The notes beneath the pieces are model-generated. The model saw only the letters and a program-made list of their open reading frames with translations, had not been told where the DNA came from and did no database searches. This document shows positions 19,731-29,611 of a DNA stretch of 64,000 nucleotides, in pieces. The position numbers were made by a program, and so were the translations under genes. Source of the stretch: Lachancea thermotolerans CBS 6340 (Eukaryota > Ascomycota > Saccharomycetes > Saccharomycetales > Saccharomycetaceae). The DNA lies in NCBI RefSeq assembly GCF_000142805.1, contig NC_013079.1:744001-808000 (forward strand), given 5' to 3'. Each line of letters begins with the position of its first letter. The first letter of the stretch is position 1.

Positions 19731-21050
19731 TCAGTCCGAGTCCGGGTTCACAATGCGTAGAGGCCCGTGTTCTTGTGTCACGTCTGGTAGCGAGCCATTG
19801 CTGAGCCTTATTCGGCCGAAGCTGTCCTCGAAGGTGGGACTCGCTTGTAGGTATTCGTCGGTGAACTGAGCGTCGTTAGACGAGGAAGAGGCGTTCAGCG
19901 AGGTGTTGCGGCGGGTCGCCCCGGCGAGCGGCACGGCGCCCGTACCGCCAAAAGAGTAGGGCTGATGCTGTTTCGTTTCCTCCAAGTCGGCCTCGCGGCG
20001 GTTGCGGCGGCGCCAGAACAAAAAGAAGACGGTCGCTGCTATTAGGAAGGAGCCCACAATGGCGCCGATGACCACGCCCGCGATGGCGCCGCCTGAAAGC
20101 GACTTTTTGGATTTGCCGTTTGAGTTGTTCTTGGTACTGGCGTTGGCTTGCGCGGAGGAGCTGGGGGCCTCCACTATCGTCGTAGCAGTCACGTACATGG
20201 TCGAGCGATTATTGTTGGACAGTGTAACGACTGACACAGACGCAGTGACCATGGTGGTGCGCGAAAGGGTTACCGACGTGGCCGATACGGAGGGCGAGTT
20301 TGTAGCTGAAACAGTAGAGCTGGTGCTCGAGGGCGTGGCCGAGCTTGAGGTGGAGGAGGAAGCTGGGGAAGACGAGCTTGGTTGAGAAGACGACGATGGC
20401 GACGACGACGACGAGGCGGAGGACGTAGCAGCGCTGGTGCTGGAGCTTGTGTCGGAGCTCGAAGTGGAGCTCGCGCTGGAGGAGGTGCTGGAGCTCGAGC
20501 TGGAGCTCGAGGCGGAAGTGCTGCTCGAGCGCGTGGTGGAGCTTGAGGTTGTGGAGCTCTGGGAGCTGGAGCTCGTGCTGGACTTGGTGCTGGAGCTTGA
20601 GCTTGAGCTCGTGCTCGTGCTCGTGCTGGAGCTAGTGCTGGAGGCCGAGCTGGAGCTCGCGCTCGAACTCGCCGAGGCGCTCGGCACCGACACGCCCTCG
20701 CGGACGTAGACCTGCATGTAGCCCGAGCCACCGCACGTATCGTAGGGCCAGCCCGCGCACTTGGTGTTGCAATTGCTCGAGTCCCCGCTCGAGGCCCCGC
20801 CCAGCGCAGAGGCGTCGCCGCAGTAGCAGGTGTTCCCGCCCAGAAGCGCGGCCACTTCGGACCCGTCGCACTGCTCCTCGCAGTACGACACACTCTGGTA
20901 TATGTAGGAGCCCTTGGAGCTCAGGGCCGACTCCAGGTCCGCCTCCTTGTAGCACCCGACCTGCGAATAGCTTGCTGTCGCAGCCTGCGACACGCGCGCC
21001 ATCGACGTAAGCGCGAGCACTGCCCACGGTACTTTCAAAAGCGTTTTCAT
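19731..21050 (-). CDS. WSC-type cell wall stress sensor (WSC2/WSC3 homologue)
   Basis: Plasma membrane sensor that signals wall stress to Rho1 and the Pkc1 pathway. The 439-residue protein has a signal peptide (about 1-23), a WSC domain with eight cysteines (about 28-112, from V-G-C-Y-K-E to S-G-Y-M-Q-V-Y-V), and a serine/threonine-rich, heavily O-mannosylated-type stalk (about 118-315). One membrane helix follows (about 320-345), then a cytoplasmic tail starting W-R-R-R-N-R-R-E and ending N-P-D-S-D. The ATG at 21050 is chosen because the signal peptide starts there; the frame extends further upstream. It is the single ancestor-type copy of the duplicated WSC2 (YNL283C) and WSC3 (YOL105C). 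The serine stalk is low-complexity DNA and makes a long meaningless frame on the other strand. Confidence 0.93.
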   Translation of the reverse strand: MKTLLKVPWAVLALTSMARVSQAATASYSQVGCYKEADLESALSSKGSYIYQSVSYCEEQCDGSEVAALLGGNTCYCGDASALGGASSGDSSNCNTKCAGWPYDTCGGSGYMQVYVREGVSVPSASASSSASSSSASSTSSSTSTSTSSSSSSSTKSSTSSSSQSSTTSSSTTRSSSTSASSSSSSSSTSSSASSTSSSDTSSSTSAATSSASSSSSPSSSSQPSSSSPASSSTSSSATPSSTSSTVSATNSPSVSATSVTLSRTTMVTASVSVVTLSNNNRSTMYVTATTIVEAPSSSAQANASTKNNSNGKSKKSLSGGAIAGVVIGAIVGSFLIAATVFFLFWRRRNRREADLEETKQHQPYSFGGTGAVPLAGATRRNTSLNASSSSNDAQFTDEYLQASPTFEDSFGRIRLSNGSLPDVTQEHGPLRIVNPDSD

Positions 21051-22121
21051 CGTATCCGCGACCCTAGTTCCACTTGCCGGTCCTGGGTTGTCGCGCTGTG
21101 AGCGAATGCAAGAGGTTTCGGTGACACGACTAAACTCTGAATCAAATGCTCGAAATTTGTTATATTTGTATTTTGGCAAAATATGCGTGGAAAATAGCGC
21201 GATACGAAACGTCGCAGAGCGTCCAGGCCCCGAGTTGACCGGGTAACGCGTGTATGTTTACTTTTAACTCATGGCTCGAGCTGCTCACTCAGTCACGTGA
21301 CCCGGTGTCCCCGTGACCCACCGCTGTCGCGGGACCCGTCCTGAGGCATGTCCCTGGGCCTGCGGCTGGCTCTGCCACAGGGCCGGACGCTCGCCTGCGC
21401 TCTCAAAGGGCCCGCGCCAGCTCCAGCGTGTAACACCAGGCAGAAGCTCGGCGGCTAGCCCGAATCACTGTTTCGTCCGTAGCGATACGGGTCGACTGCG
21501 AAAATTAGCCCGCGCCTATTAGAAACCAAGAGAACTGCAGCGTCCAGCACGCCTGCCACACCATAACGTCGCGCAGCCCATTCTTGCCGCGACGCAGAAG
21601 CATGTGGTCGTCGTAACCGGCACTTGCTTGCGCATGAGCATTTCGTGGTGTTTCCCCAATCGGCGGAACCCAAAAATGTTTCGGTGCTTCGCCCCGTTCC
21701 TATCACCTATGTACCGCGACTTGTTTACGAGAAGCGAGTCCGGTATGCAGGCCGCTTGCGTATGTGTCATGCACGGAATATGCACCGAAAACCGTATGCT
21801 GGAGTCTGGTCACGTGAGCGCACGCAAGGCGACGCTAGATTTCTTCGTTTGTATACAGAGCACACTGCAAGGACCCTTAGCGAAGGTCTATCCGCGTAGA
21901 ACACCTTTGGCTACCAGCATTGGCATGATTGCGAGTGCGTCGGACGGTCAAACAATGATTCGCGGTAGGCGTTGACGCACAGCTATCGACGGTTAATGAC
22001 GATGATATGTTGGTGCTGCACGCTGGGTATGCACAGCTTTGCATTATGCTTGCGTTGTCGTCGCCGGGAGCCTCGGCGCGATTGTGATCATGTGGTCATG
22101 GATGTAGGAAGCAAAAATAAA
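21051..22121. promoter_or_regulatory. Upstream region of the WSC gene
   Basis: 1071 bases between the WSC start and tRNA-Ala. CACGTG sites lie near 21294 and 21811. Overlapping frames at 21455-21975 on both strands carry no domain. Nothing else was recognised. Confidence 0.45.
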
Positions 22122-22194
22122 TGGACGAGACCGGAGTCGAACCGATGACCTCTCCCATGCTAAGGGAGCGCGCTACCAACTACGCCACACGCCC
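22122..22194 (-). tRNA. tRNA-Ala (anticodon AGC)
   Basis: Read on the minus strand: a 73-base cloverleaf close to yeast tRNA-Ala(AGC). Acceptor GGGCGTG, D-arm GCGTAGTTGGTAGCGC, anticodon stem-loop CTCCCTTAGCATGGGAG and T-arm ATCGGTTCGACTCCGGT are visible. There is no intron. A T-rich terminator follows (TTTATTTTTGC on the minus strand). It sits at the point where BPT1 interrupts the S. cerevisiae WSC2-POP3 order. Confidence 0.97.
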
Positions 22195-22619
22195 AGATGT
22201 TGATATCTGGAGGGGGTTTGGCCGGGTACTTATTCTGCGGGGGCGGTCAGACAGTGAGCCTGGGTGTACGGGACTTCTAGGGCTGTCGTGTGGGTGTATA
22301 GAGATGGGCTTGGCACGGGCGGTGGGGGCGATGAGGGCGGTGAGCGCGATGAGCGGAGCGAGCGGCAGCATTGAGGTGGATCCGGATTTGTTCTACACCG
22401 CCTGTGACTCTTTTACTCTACACGGGAACTCGCTCGCCGCTCGCTTTTATGTTTATGTCATAGGAAACACTTTTGAGAATACTCAGGTGTTTTCGACAGA
22501 GACACACCGAAAACGTCAGTCGCTCCGCCTAATGCTAAACACCGGCTACGCAGCAAAGCCTATCCGCACGCCCTTCTGAAAACACTAACAATTAACTATG
22601 AATATTCACATCCTACAAC
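22195..22619. other. Intergenic, tRNA-Ala to BPT1 3' end
   Basis: 425 bases. The plus-strand frame that covers it also overlaps the tRNA and is not credible. No other feature was seen. Confidence 0.5.
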
Positions 22620-25600
22620 TTACAAATAGCCGCCTTGCGAGCACAGGTTGTAGAAGATCGTGTTTTTGTCAGCCAGCAGGTTGGATGGGCTGTCAAACTC
22701 CTTCACCTCGCCCTGGTCCAGCACCATGATCTTGTCGCTGTCCATCACAGTGTCTATCCGGTGCGCAATGGTCAAGATGGTGCGGTCCTTGAACTCGGCC
22801 CTGATTGTCTCCTGGATGAGCCGGTCAGTCTCGGAGTCCACCGCGGCCGTGGCCTCGTCCAGCACCAGGATCCTCGACCGGTTGAGAAGCGCTCGTGATA
22901 GACACAGCAGCTGCCTCTGGCCGACAGACAGGTTGCTTCCGTTCTCGCTGATCTTGGTCTCAAGCAGGTTCTTCGTCTTTTCGGGACCTTCTTCGTTGGC
23001 CATCTTGAGAATATGAGGCTTCAAGTGCGACAGTTCCAGCGCTCTCCAAATCTCGTCGTCGGAGTACTGCTCAAAGGGGTCCAGGTTCGACCTCACGGAG
23101 CCCTCGAACGCTTGTGCGTCTTGAGGAATGATCGACAGATGCGACCTCAGATCAGCAAGCCCGATCTTAGTGATATCAACCCCATCAATAACAATGGTGC
23201 CGCCACATGGCTCAAGTATTCTGAACAGCGCGAGCGAAAGAGTGGACTTGCCCGCGCCCGTCCGTCCCACAATACCGATCTTCTCCTGCGGGTTAATCTC
23301 AACGTTCAGTTTCTTCAGCACCGGGTCCAAATTCTCTCTATAACGCGCAGAGTAGTCCTTGAAGACAACGTGTCCCTGTGCAGGCCAGTTCTTCTCTGGC
23401 CGGCAGTCCTCGATGACCGGGGGCGCCTCTGGGGGGAGGTCGCAGTACTCAACTATCCGCTCCACCGAAACAACATTTGTTTCTAGCTGAACCGACATCC
23501 TCACGATCCACATCAGCTTGTTGGTGACCTGGAGAGCGTAACTCATAAGCAAACCCACCATACCTGTGGATAGTGCTTTATCTCCGGTGGTTGTCGCAAG
23601 GGACAAAAGCGCCGTTGTCAAAATCATAAGTGCGCCAATCGACTCCAATCTAATCGACAGCCATCTATTGGTTGAGCGGAAGTTGAAAACACAGTTTATG
23701 TTGAACTGCACTGCTTCAATATTGAGGTAGTCAAAACGTGAGAAATGGTTGAACGCGTTGATGACCATGTGTCCAGCGAGCGTCTCGCTTAGCATCGACA
23801 TGATTGGCGAAAAACTCGTGCTCATTAGCCGCTTGAGCTCCCTGCTTAAAGTCACATAAAAGACTTGGTAATAAAGATAGATTCCAAGTAGAGCTGCATT
23901 CACAAGCAAAAAGAGAGGCACCTGGTAGCCAATAATAACAACAACCACGACATAATCCAAAATAGAGATCAAAAAGAAGCTGATAACGTACTGTACGTTG
24001 TCGTCAACAGAATTCATGTCACTCGAGAACCTGTTAATTATACGGCCAACGGGTGTGGTTTCAAAAAAGCTCATAGGGCTTCTCAGCACTGCGACTGCCA
24101 TACTATCGTGTAGCTTCCTGGACGCTCTGATAGAGCACACCAACAGTAAGACAATACTTCTAGCGCTATTGAAAAAGGCGGCTCCCAAGGAGATCAAAAC
24201 ATAAATCCCCACAAAAAACACGGCATTTCTATTTTCCCCGTTCTTCTCATTCTTCTCGGACCAGTGCTTCAACCAGAAATTCTCGCCGACCAAGAGGACT
24301 CTTGAAAACCCTATGAAAACGAGGAACAAAACGGCTCCCAAAATCCCGCAAGCCTTCAGATAAGCGACGTATACCTTAGTCTTGACCCTACCTTTCTCCT
24401 TCTTTTCTGCTTTTTGCGCGGTCTTCCTGGTGTCAGCATTAAGATCAATTATTTTGCGAGCCCTCAAAGTAGCCATCGATGCCTTTCTTGATCTAAAATC
24501 GGACGAGAATGCATTGTCAAGTTCGAATGGCACCTCTGGATTAATCTCTTCTTCCAAAGCATCATCTTCGACTTCTTGTAGATCAACAGGGGGCTTCTGC
24601 TCTGGAATAGGTTCATCATCCTTTACAGCCGAGCTATCAGAGCCAAACTCTGCAATCAAGGTCTTGAGCTTTGACTCGGCGTCTTTGCTCATAATTTCAT
24701 CAAATGAACCTCTCTCAACAATTTCTCCGTTTTCTAAAGCATATATGCTTTGAGAGTGCTTCAGGACGGATATAGAGTTCGTCGTTAGAATCACCGTTTT
24801 GTTTTTCAACAATCCTGTCTTTCTGCTCAAAACATGGTCAATAATGCGTTTGCAAACCTCAGCATCAACAGCACTTAGGATGTCATCCAAAAGGTAAACA
24901 TCTGACCTAGAGTAAACCGCTCTTGCGAGAGAAATCCGTGCTTTTTGGCCCCCAGATAGAGAGATACCTTTTTCTCCAACAAGGGTCTCATCGCCATCGG
25001 CGAGAATTCCTAGGTCAGGAAGGAGTTGGCACGCTTCTATGGTGGCTTTGTAGCTGGCTTCATCATATTTGTGCCCAAATAAAACGTTGTATTTCACACT
25101 GGCGTTAAGTATCCAGGCCTGTTGGGAACATAGTGCAACTGAGTCGCACCTGAAATGCATCTTAGGTGTCGCTTGATCATGTGAACTACTTATGCATGGT
25201 AGCTGGCCTAACAGCGCATGCAAAAACGTTGATTTTCCTGCACCGACGCGACCAACAACGCAGACCAGTTGCCCCTTTAAAGCCTGAAATCCATCGATGT
25301 TTTTCAAGGCCACACGCGAGCTCTCGATCATCGCTTCTTCATCGTAGTTTTCTTCGCTTGTTGCTTTAGTAGGCAAATTGCGCAAGAAGGTTGCATTATG
25401 CACTTCGATGACGGGGACGTTTGGATCGTCGGGTAGACTCTCGAACTCAATGAAAGATTTGTCAAGTTCCTTTGCTAATAGAAAGTCTTTCAATCTTCCC
25501 ATAGAAACACCAGTTTCAATGAAGTTTATTATGGTGCGAGGAATTGTATAAATGCAGTCATTGAGTATATCAAACAATGATAAAGAGGGAAATACAATCT

Positions 25601-27260
25601 GTGGCGTCAGCGGAACATCCATTACCAATGCGTAAATCAAAAACGTGGATGAAGCAACCAAAATAGGTACACAGTTCCATGCAAATAGCGTTAAGTTATT
25701 CATGACAGCAATCTTTTTGAAACTTTCAAGTTCTAGCTCGTTACGAACATGGTCGAGTCTTTTCAGCATAGGCTCTTCCCAAGCGTACAGCTTGACAGTT
25801 TTGACAGAATTTAGAATTTCTGTGACAGTCTTTATTCTTGCATCTTTATATTCCATTTGCTTTTTGATGAGTACTTTGATCTTTCGAGACAAGTAGCTGT
25901 TGATTGGAAACATAACCGCCATTATAACAACACCGCCTGCAGTGGAGTACCCCAGAAATGTGTATAAAGACACAAGTGTTGTTAGAAGAGCAATGGGCGA
26001 TCCGACCAGTTCTTGAGAGGTCTCAAAAAACCTCTGAATTCTGAGGACGTCAACTGCCATCATGTTCATAATGTCACCAGCAGTTTTGCCCTCGCGAGCT
26101 TCCGAAGACAACTTGAGGGACTTCTGATAGAGCATTGTCATAAGCGCTCCTCTGATCCCCATCCCGGCCTCAAAAATCATAATGAAAAATTGGTTTGATA
26201 GGCAGGTTGAAACTAGCTTCATGAGGAATAATGCAAATGCAATAAAGACGGCGTTGATAAGAGGATGTGTGCGCTCGCGGTCTTGATTAAATTCCTCGAT
26301 AAAGAGCCTCAAAAGCTGGGGCTGCAGAATCGTCATGAAGTCCTTGACGACTTCAATGGATATCGCTATGATAATAGTCTTTCCAAAAGTATTCATGATG
26401 GCCCATAGAAGGGAATTTCTCCCGGTCCAGTTTTCTTTGGCCCAACTGGCACCCAGCGCGCCAGCCTTCTCCTTGATGCTCAGATTGATTGGCGGCAAAG
26501 GCATGTTATGAGGGTCTTTGATCTCACCATCGCGGTACACTTGCCCGATAAGTTTGTTCATCCAAGTGAAGGTCAAGTTCTGCAAAAGGTTGCACTCTTG
26601 GTACATTTTATGCTCTTCATAGTAGTTTAACAGCTCTTGGGACGGCTTGTAAGAGAGGAGGTCGTAGAGGAAAATAGAGATGGCATTTACAAGAAGGGCG
26701 ACTTCCAGAAATGCCCCGTAGCTCCCGGTGACAATGACGAATCTTTCATCGGGGTAATGGCTTATCCTCTGACCGAGTTGGTATCCCAAGAGGAAGATCT
26801 GGGTCAGGTAGTAGAAGAGCTGCCCCGCCAAGGATGCAGTAGATTTATAGAACTCTATTACCTGAGAAGGTAGCGAAATTAAAGCCACGTACAGCAGTTG
26901 AGAAACCAAGCCCCACTTCGTGATTTGGGAAGTATCGGGCCCACATACGGATAACGCGCAAATGAAAAGTACAGATTGCAACCCGATATTTGACAAGTGG
27001 AGAAGATGTCTGGTAGAAATAGATTTCCAGGAGGAAACATATCTAAAATTGGGAGGTACACGCCTTTCGCGCGCGAGGCGAGCTAGTTGAAAGACGCCAA
27101 TAATTGCGAAAAACGATGCATGGCCCACTGACACAGCTGACAAAAAGCAGGGATTCAGGGCATTTGTTTTGTGATCCGGGTACGGCCTCAGACCATACGC
27201 ACAGTCTTTCTGTCCCATGAACTGTCGTTTTATGGTATGTGTTTGTTGGTAAGTTGCCAT
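22620..27260 (-). CDS. BPT1: BPT1, vacuolar ABC transporter of the MRP/ABCC class
   Basis: Full-length ABCC transporter, in S. cerevisiae (YLL015W, 1559 residues) a vacuolar pump for bilirubin, glutathione conjugates and cadmium. Here it has 1546 residues. An N-terminal TMD0 with the family start Y-G-L-R-P-Y-P-D and N-A-L-N-P-C-F precedes two transporter halves. NBD1 has Walker A G-R-V-G-A-G-K-S-T near residue 670 and signature L-S-G-G-Q-K-A-R. NBD2 has G-R-T-G-A-G-K-S-T near 1331, signature L-S-V-G-Q-R-Q and D-E-A-T-A-A-V-D. An acidic linker lies between the halves. The ATG at 27260 is the first in frame (a GTG lies at 27266); a second ATG at 27218 is a good alternative. Similarity to Bpt1 exceeds that to Ycf1. 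The gene separates WSC and POP3, adjacent in S. cerevisiae. Confidence 0.93.
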   Translation of the reverse strand: MATYQQTHTIKRQFMGQKDCAYGLRPYPDHKTNALNPCFLSAVSVGHASFFAIIGVFQLARLARERRVPPNFRYVSSWKSISTRHLLHLSNIGLQSVLFICALSVCGPDTSQITKWGLVSQLLYVALISLPSQVIEFYKSTASLAGQLFYYLTQIFLLGYQLGQRISHYPDERFVIVTGSYGAFLEVALLVNAISIFLYDLLSYKPSQELLNYYEEHKMYQECNLLQNLTFTWMNKLIGQVYRDGEIKDPHNMPLPPINLSIKEKAGALGASWAKENWTGRNSLLWAIMNTFGKTIIIAISIEVVKDFMTILQPQLLRLFIEEFNQDRERTHPLINAVFIAFALFLMKLVSTCLSNQFFIMIFEAGMGIRGALMTMLYQKSLKLSSEAREGKTAGDIMNMMAVDVLRIQRFFETSQELVGSPIALLTTLVSLYTFLGYSTAGGVVIMAVMFPINSYLSRKIKVLIKKQMEYKDARIKTVTEILNSVKTVKLYAWEEPMLKRLDHVRNELELESFKKIAVMNNLTLFAWNCVPILVASSTFLIYALVMDVPLTPQIVFPSLSLFDILNDCIYTIPRTIINFIETGVSMGRLKDFLLAKELDKSFIEFESLPDDPNVPVIEVHNATFLRNLPTKATSEENYDEEAMIESSRVALKNIDGFQALKGQLVCVVGRVGAGKSTFLHALLGQLPCISSSHDQATPKMHFRCDSVALCSQQAWILNASVKYNVLFGHKYDEASYKATIEACQLLPDLGILADGDETLVGEKGISLSGGQKARISLARAVYSRSDVYLLDDILSAVDAEVCKRIIDHVLSRKTGLLKNKTVILTTNSISVLKHSQSIYALENGEIVERGSFDEIMSKDAESKLKTLIAEFGSDSSAVKDDEPIPEQKPPVDLQEVEDDALEEEINPEVPFELDNAFSSDFRSRKASMATLRARKIIDLNADTRKTAQKAEKKEKGRVKTKVYVAYLKACGILGAVLFLVFIGFSRVLLVGENFWLKHWSEKNEKNGENRNAVFFVGIYVLISLGAAFFNSARSIVLLLVCSIRASRKLHDSMAVAVLRSPMSFFETTPVGRIINRFSSDMNSVDDNVQYVISFFLISILDYVVVVVIIGYQVPLFLLVNAALLGIYLYYQVFYVTLSRELKRLMSTSFSPIMSMLSETLAGHMVINAFNHFSRFDYLNIEAVQFNINCVFNFRSTNRWLSIRLESIGALMILTTALLSLATTTGDKALSTGMVGLLMSYALQVTNKLMWIVRMSVQLETNVVSVERIVEYCDLPPEAPPVIEDCRPEKNWPAQGHVVFKDYSARYRENLDPVLKKLNVEINPQEKIGIVGRTGAGKSTLSLALFRILEPCGGTIVIDGVDITKIGLADLRSHLSIIPQDAQAFEGSVRSNLDPFEQYSDDEIWRALELSHLKPHILKMANEEGPEKTKNLLETKISENGSNLSVGQRQLLCLSRALLNRSRILVLDEATAAVDSETDRLIQETIRAEFKDRTILTIAHRIDTVMDSDKIMVLDQGEVKEFDSPSNLLADKNTIFYNLCSQGGYL

Positions 27261-28192
27261 CCGCACCTGCGAAAGCTGAAAACTTTAAATAGTTTCTTCG
27301 ATAAAGATAAAGGCGACAATGGACGTCTGAGCATCGGCCGAATGTCGGACAACAGAAATTTGGAGAGCTCCAGAATGCAGTGAGCGGTCATGTTCAAGAG
27401 CATTTCCAGAGCGCTATAGGTTGGGGCCCTCAACATAATGTATCTAAATTCTAACAGAGACACCCTAAACGGTATGCGCAAAGTACACGAATCCCGGTTA
27501 AATTCTTTTATAAAGCTTAGGCAGATGGCGCGCCTTACCAATCCCACGCCCAAGAAGTCAAGAACCTCTGTGCTGCCTTTCGTATTGCTATTTGGCAGAG
27601 CTGTATTATTTATAGGGGCGAGCTATTCTCAGAAGTGCTGCGCAAGATATTGTATGAAGAGAAAGTCTTCAGAATAAGTGCCTGGACACATACGTATAAA
27701 AATGCCAGACCACGCATGACGCTCGCGCTTGTTTACAACAGGAGACGCTGCCTTGTTATAAAGACCTCTCTACATGAGAAAGAAATTCAAGAAAGAGTGC
27801 GGAACTCACTTTCCAGCTGTGGAACTTTGCGCTATGGGTGCGAATACATAAATGTCTCGGTCTGAAAGCTTGTTGCTACTTGAGGGACCACGTAGTTGTA
27901 GGAGCACGAGCTTGAGCTGAACATACGAAGGGGCCAACCAACTATGTTATTGTCGCGCCTTACTTAAACCCACAAGAACAAACTCAATACTTGCATAAAT
28001 ATCACTGGGGAGCTCGCAAGTTGTCAGAAGCGGCTGACGCCCCGGCTGGCAACCCGGCCGTTGCCAAGGTCTATACGTTTACTCAACACTTATTCCCATC
28101 CAATCAATCACAACACACGGCTCATCGCGCTAATTGGTTTTTGGCTTCTGAAAAGTCTCTTTCCACTTAGTTGACAACAGGGTAAGAATTCG
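27261..28192. promoter_or_regulatory. Divergent intergenic region, BPT1 / POP3
   Basis: 932 bases between divergent genes. Small frames at 27438-27865 have no recognisable product. No RNA gene or repeat was identified. Confidence 0.5.
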
Positions 28193-28783
28193 ATGAGCTC
28201 TCTAAAGGAAATCCAGCAAAATACTGCGCGCCGGAAGCAGGTATACAAGCCGATTCTCGACAACCCATTCACAGATGAGGCACACATGTGGCCCTACGTA
28301 CGCGACCAGCCGCTCGTCGCAGAACTGGTTCGTAGTCACGTGATAGAGCCTTTGGCGCACGCACACGCAATGAAGCTTCAGGGCACTCTCAACGCTCATT
28401 TCGGGTTCAACAGCGTGGTGCAGTACTTAGAAGCGCCGCCCACCTCAGACTCCGTGTTCTTATTTGTCTGCAATCGCGACTCCGTGCCAAGCGTGTTGCT
28501 GTCACAGATCCCAATTCTCGCACAAGTCAGCAGTTGCGACATCACATTAGTGCCACTGCCACGCGGTACCAGCGATTCTTTGGGTGCTTGCACCTCGACA
28601 GACCATGACGGCCTCTTACTGGTGGTTCAAGACGGCAAATTCGACCCTCACATCGCTACCCAACTGAGCGCACACGTAGATCACGTGAAAGAAAAGCCCT
28701 GGCTGCTATTCTCCAAGTCGCGTATAGCAGCGCTGTCTTCTACCGCAGCCATCAGCTCTAAGTCCAAATCGAAGTCTAAGTAG
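28193..28783 (+). CDS. POP3: POP3, RNase P / RNase MRP subunit
   Basis: Protein subunit shared by nuclear RNase P (tRNA 5' processing) and RNase MRP (rRNA processing). The 196-residue protein matches S. cerevisiae Pop3 (YNL282W) in the N-terminal blocks R-R-K-Q-V-Y-K-P-I-L-D-N-P-F-T and E-A-H-M-W-P. It also matches in V-V-Q-Y-L, F-L-F-V-C-N-R-D, and V-L-L-S-Q-I-P-I-L, with an L7Ae-like core. The C-terminus is a serine/lysine repeat (S-K-S-K-S-K-S-K). The ATG at 28193 fits the conserved start. HCH1 and ERG24 follow in the same order as YNL281W and YNL280C. Confidence 0.93.
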   Translation: MSSLKEIQQNTARRKQVYKPILDNPFTDEAHMWPYVRDQPLVAELVRSHVIEPLAHAHAMKLQGTLNAHFGFNSVVQYLEAPPTSDSVFLFVCNRDSVPSVLLSQIPILAQVSSCDITLVPLPRGTSDSLGACTSTDHDGLLLVVQDGKFDPHIATQLSAHVDHVKEKPWLLFSKSRIAALSSTAAISSKSKSKSK

Positions 28784-28886
28784 ACGACGGTCTTATGTGT
28801 TGATCCATTTTAGGAGGACGTGCAATTCAGCTCCCGCTGTCTTTTGATCACGGCTACTAGCATTTTTTTTTTTCAGTGTTGTATCT

Positions 28887-28908
28887 GGAAGATTCGCTGC
28901 GATGAGCC
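28887..28908 (+). promoter_or_regulatory. Heat-shock-like and PAC-like elements upstream of HCH1
   Basis: GGAAGATTCG at 28887-28896 is one inverted pair of nGAAn units, a minimal heat-shock element. GCGATGAGCC at 28899-28908 resembles the PAC motif of ribosome-biogenesis genes. Both lie 140-160 bases before the HCH1 ATG. A two-unit element is weak evidence. Confidence 0.3.
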
Positions 28909-29047
28909 AAGTTTCCTATACTTATAAAGAGGGAAATACGCATAAGCAAGCCTAATTGTTTCGCCAGAGAGCCTGTATCTCTTGAGTTTTACGCTGTCCC
29001 CTTCTTTGTATCTCTTTTCGCTCACAATCGATCCCTAGCAACTGGAG

Positions 29048-29485
29048 ATGGTGGTTCTGAATCCTAACAACTGGCACTGGGTCGACAAGAACACATTGCC
29101 ATGGACCCAAACCTACATGCAAGAGCTAAAGATCTCTTGTGATGCCAAAGACGGCGCAACCACAGTACGTGTTACCAGAGTCAATTCTGTTTCAGGCGAT
29201 TCGCACGTCTCGCAGCGCAAGGGTAAAGTCATTTGTTACTTCGACCTCGACCTCTCGTTTGCTACAGAGGTTGTGGAAGCCGAATCAGGGAATAGCGTCT
29301 GCGAAGGCAAGATCGTGGTTCCAGAGCTTGTTCATGATGAAACGGATTTCGAAATCCGCCCTGAAGGATTTGGTGATCACCATGCGTTAGTCAGAGATGA
29401 GTTCGTTCCTCTGTTGCGCGAAGCTCTCTGCAAGTATCAGCAAGACCTCATAGATCACCACTCCAGGGATGTGCAACAGTCGTGA
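29048..29485 (+). CDS. HCH1: HCH1, Hsp90 co-chaperone
   Basis: Small activator of the Hsp90 ATPase, equivalent to the N-terminal domain of Aha1. The 145-residue protein starts with M-V-V-L-N-P-N-N-W-H-W-V-D-K-N-T-L-P-W, the Aha1/Hch1 family signature. It then has G-D-S-H-V-S-Q-R-K-G-K, the loop that in Aha1-type proteins touches the Hsp90 middle domain, and ends in a helix. The length is close to S. cerevisiae Hch1 (YNL281W, 153). It lies 264 bases after POP3 on the same strand, with a poly-T tract at about 28864-28873 between them, and is convergent with ERG24. Confidence 0.94.
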   Translation: MVVLNPNNWHWVDKNTLPWTQTYMQELKISCDAKDGATTVRVTRVNSVSGDSHVSQRKGKVICYFDLDLSFATEVVEAESGNSVCEGKIVVPELVHDETDFEIRPEGFGDHHALVRDEFVPLLREALCKYQQDLIDHHSRDVQQS

Positions 29486-29611
29486 ACAGGCAGGGTTCCA
29501 AGGGCTGCCTTGTTATATTTTTGAGGAATATACAGAGAAAATATAGAAAGTAAGCTAAAATGAAGACTAAAGTGGCGGTCCGGACAACCGCCAAGTCAAT
29601 ACTTTTGCTCC

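Noticed and set aside
20437-20709. 90-codon plus-strand frame rich in Leu and Glu
   Set aside because: It is the complement of the serine-rich stalk of the WSC sensor; the repeat of serine codons creates it.
22121-22579. 152-codon frame upstream of BPT1 3' end
   Set aside because: It covers tRNA-Ala on the opposite strand and has a low-complexity, chance-like product.
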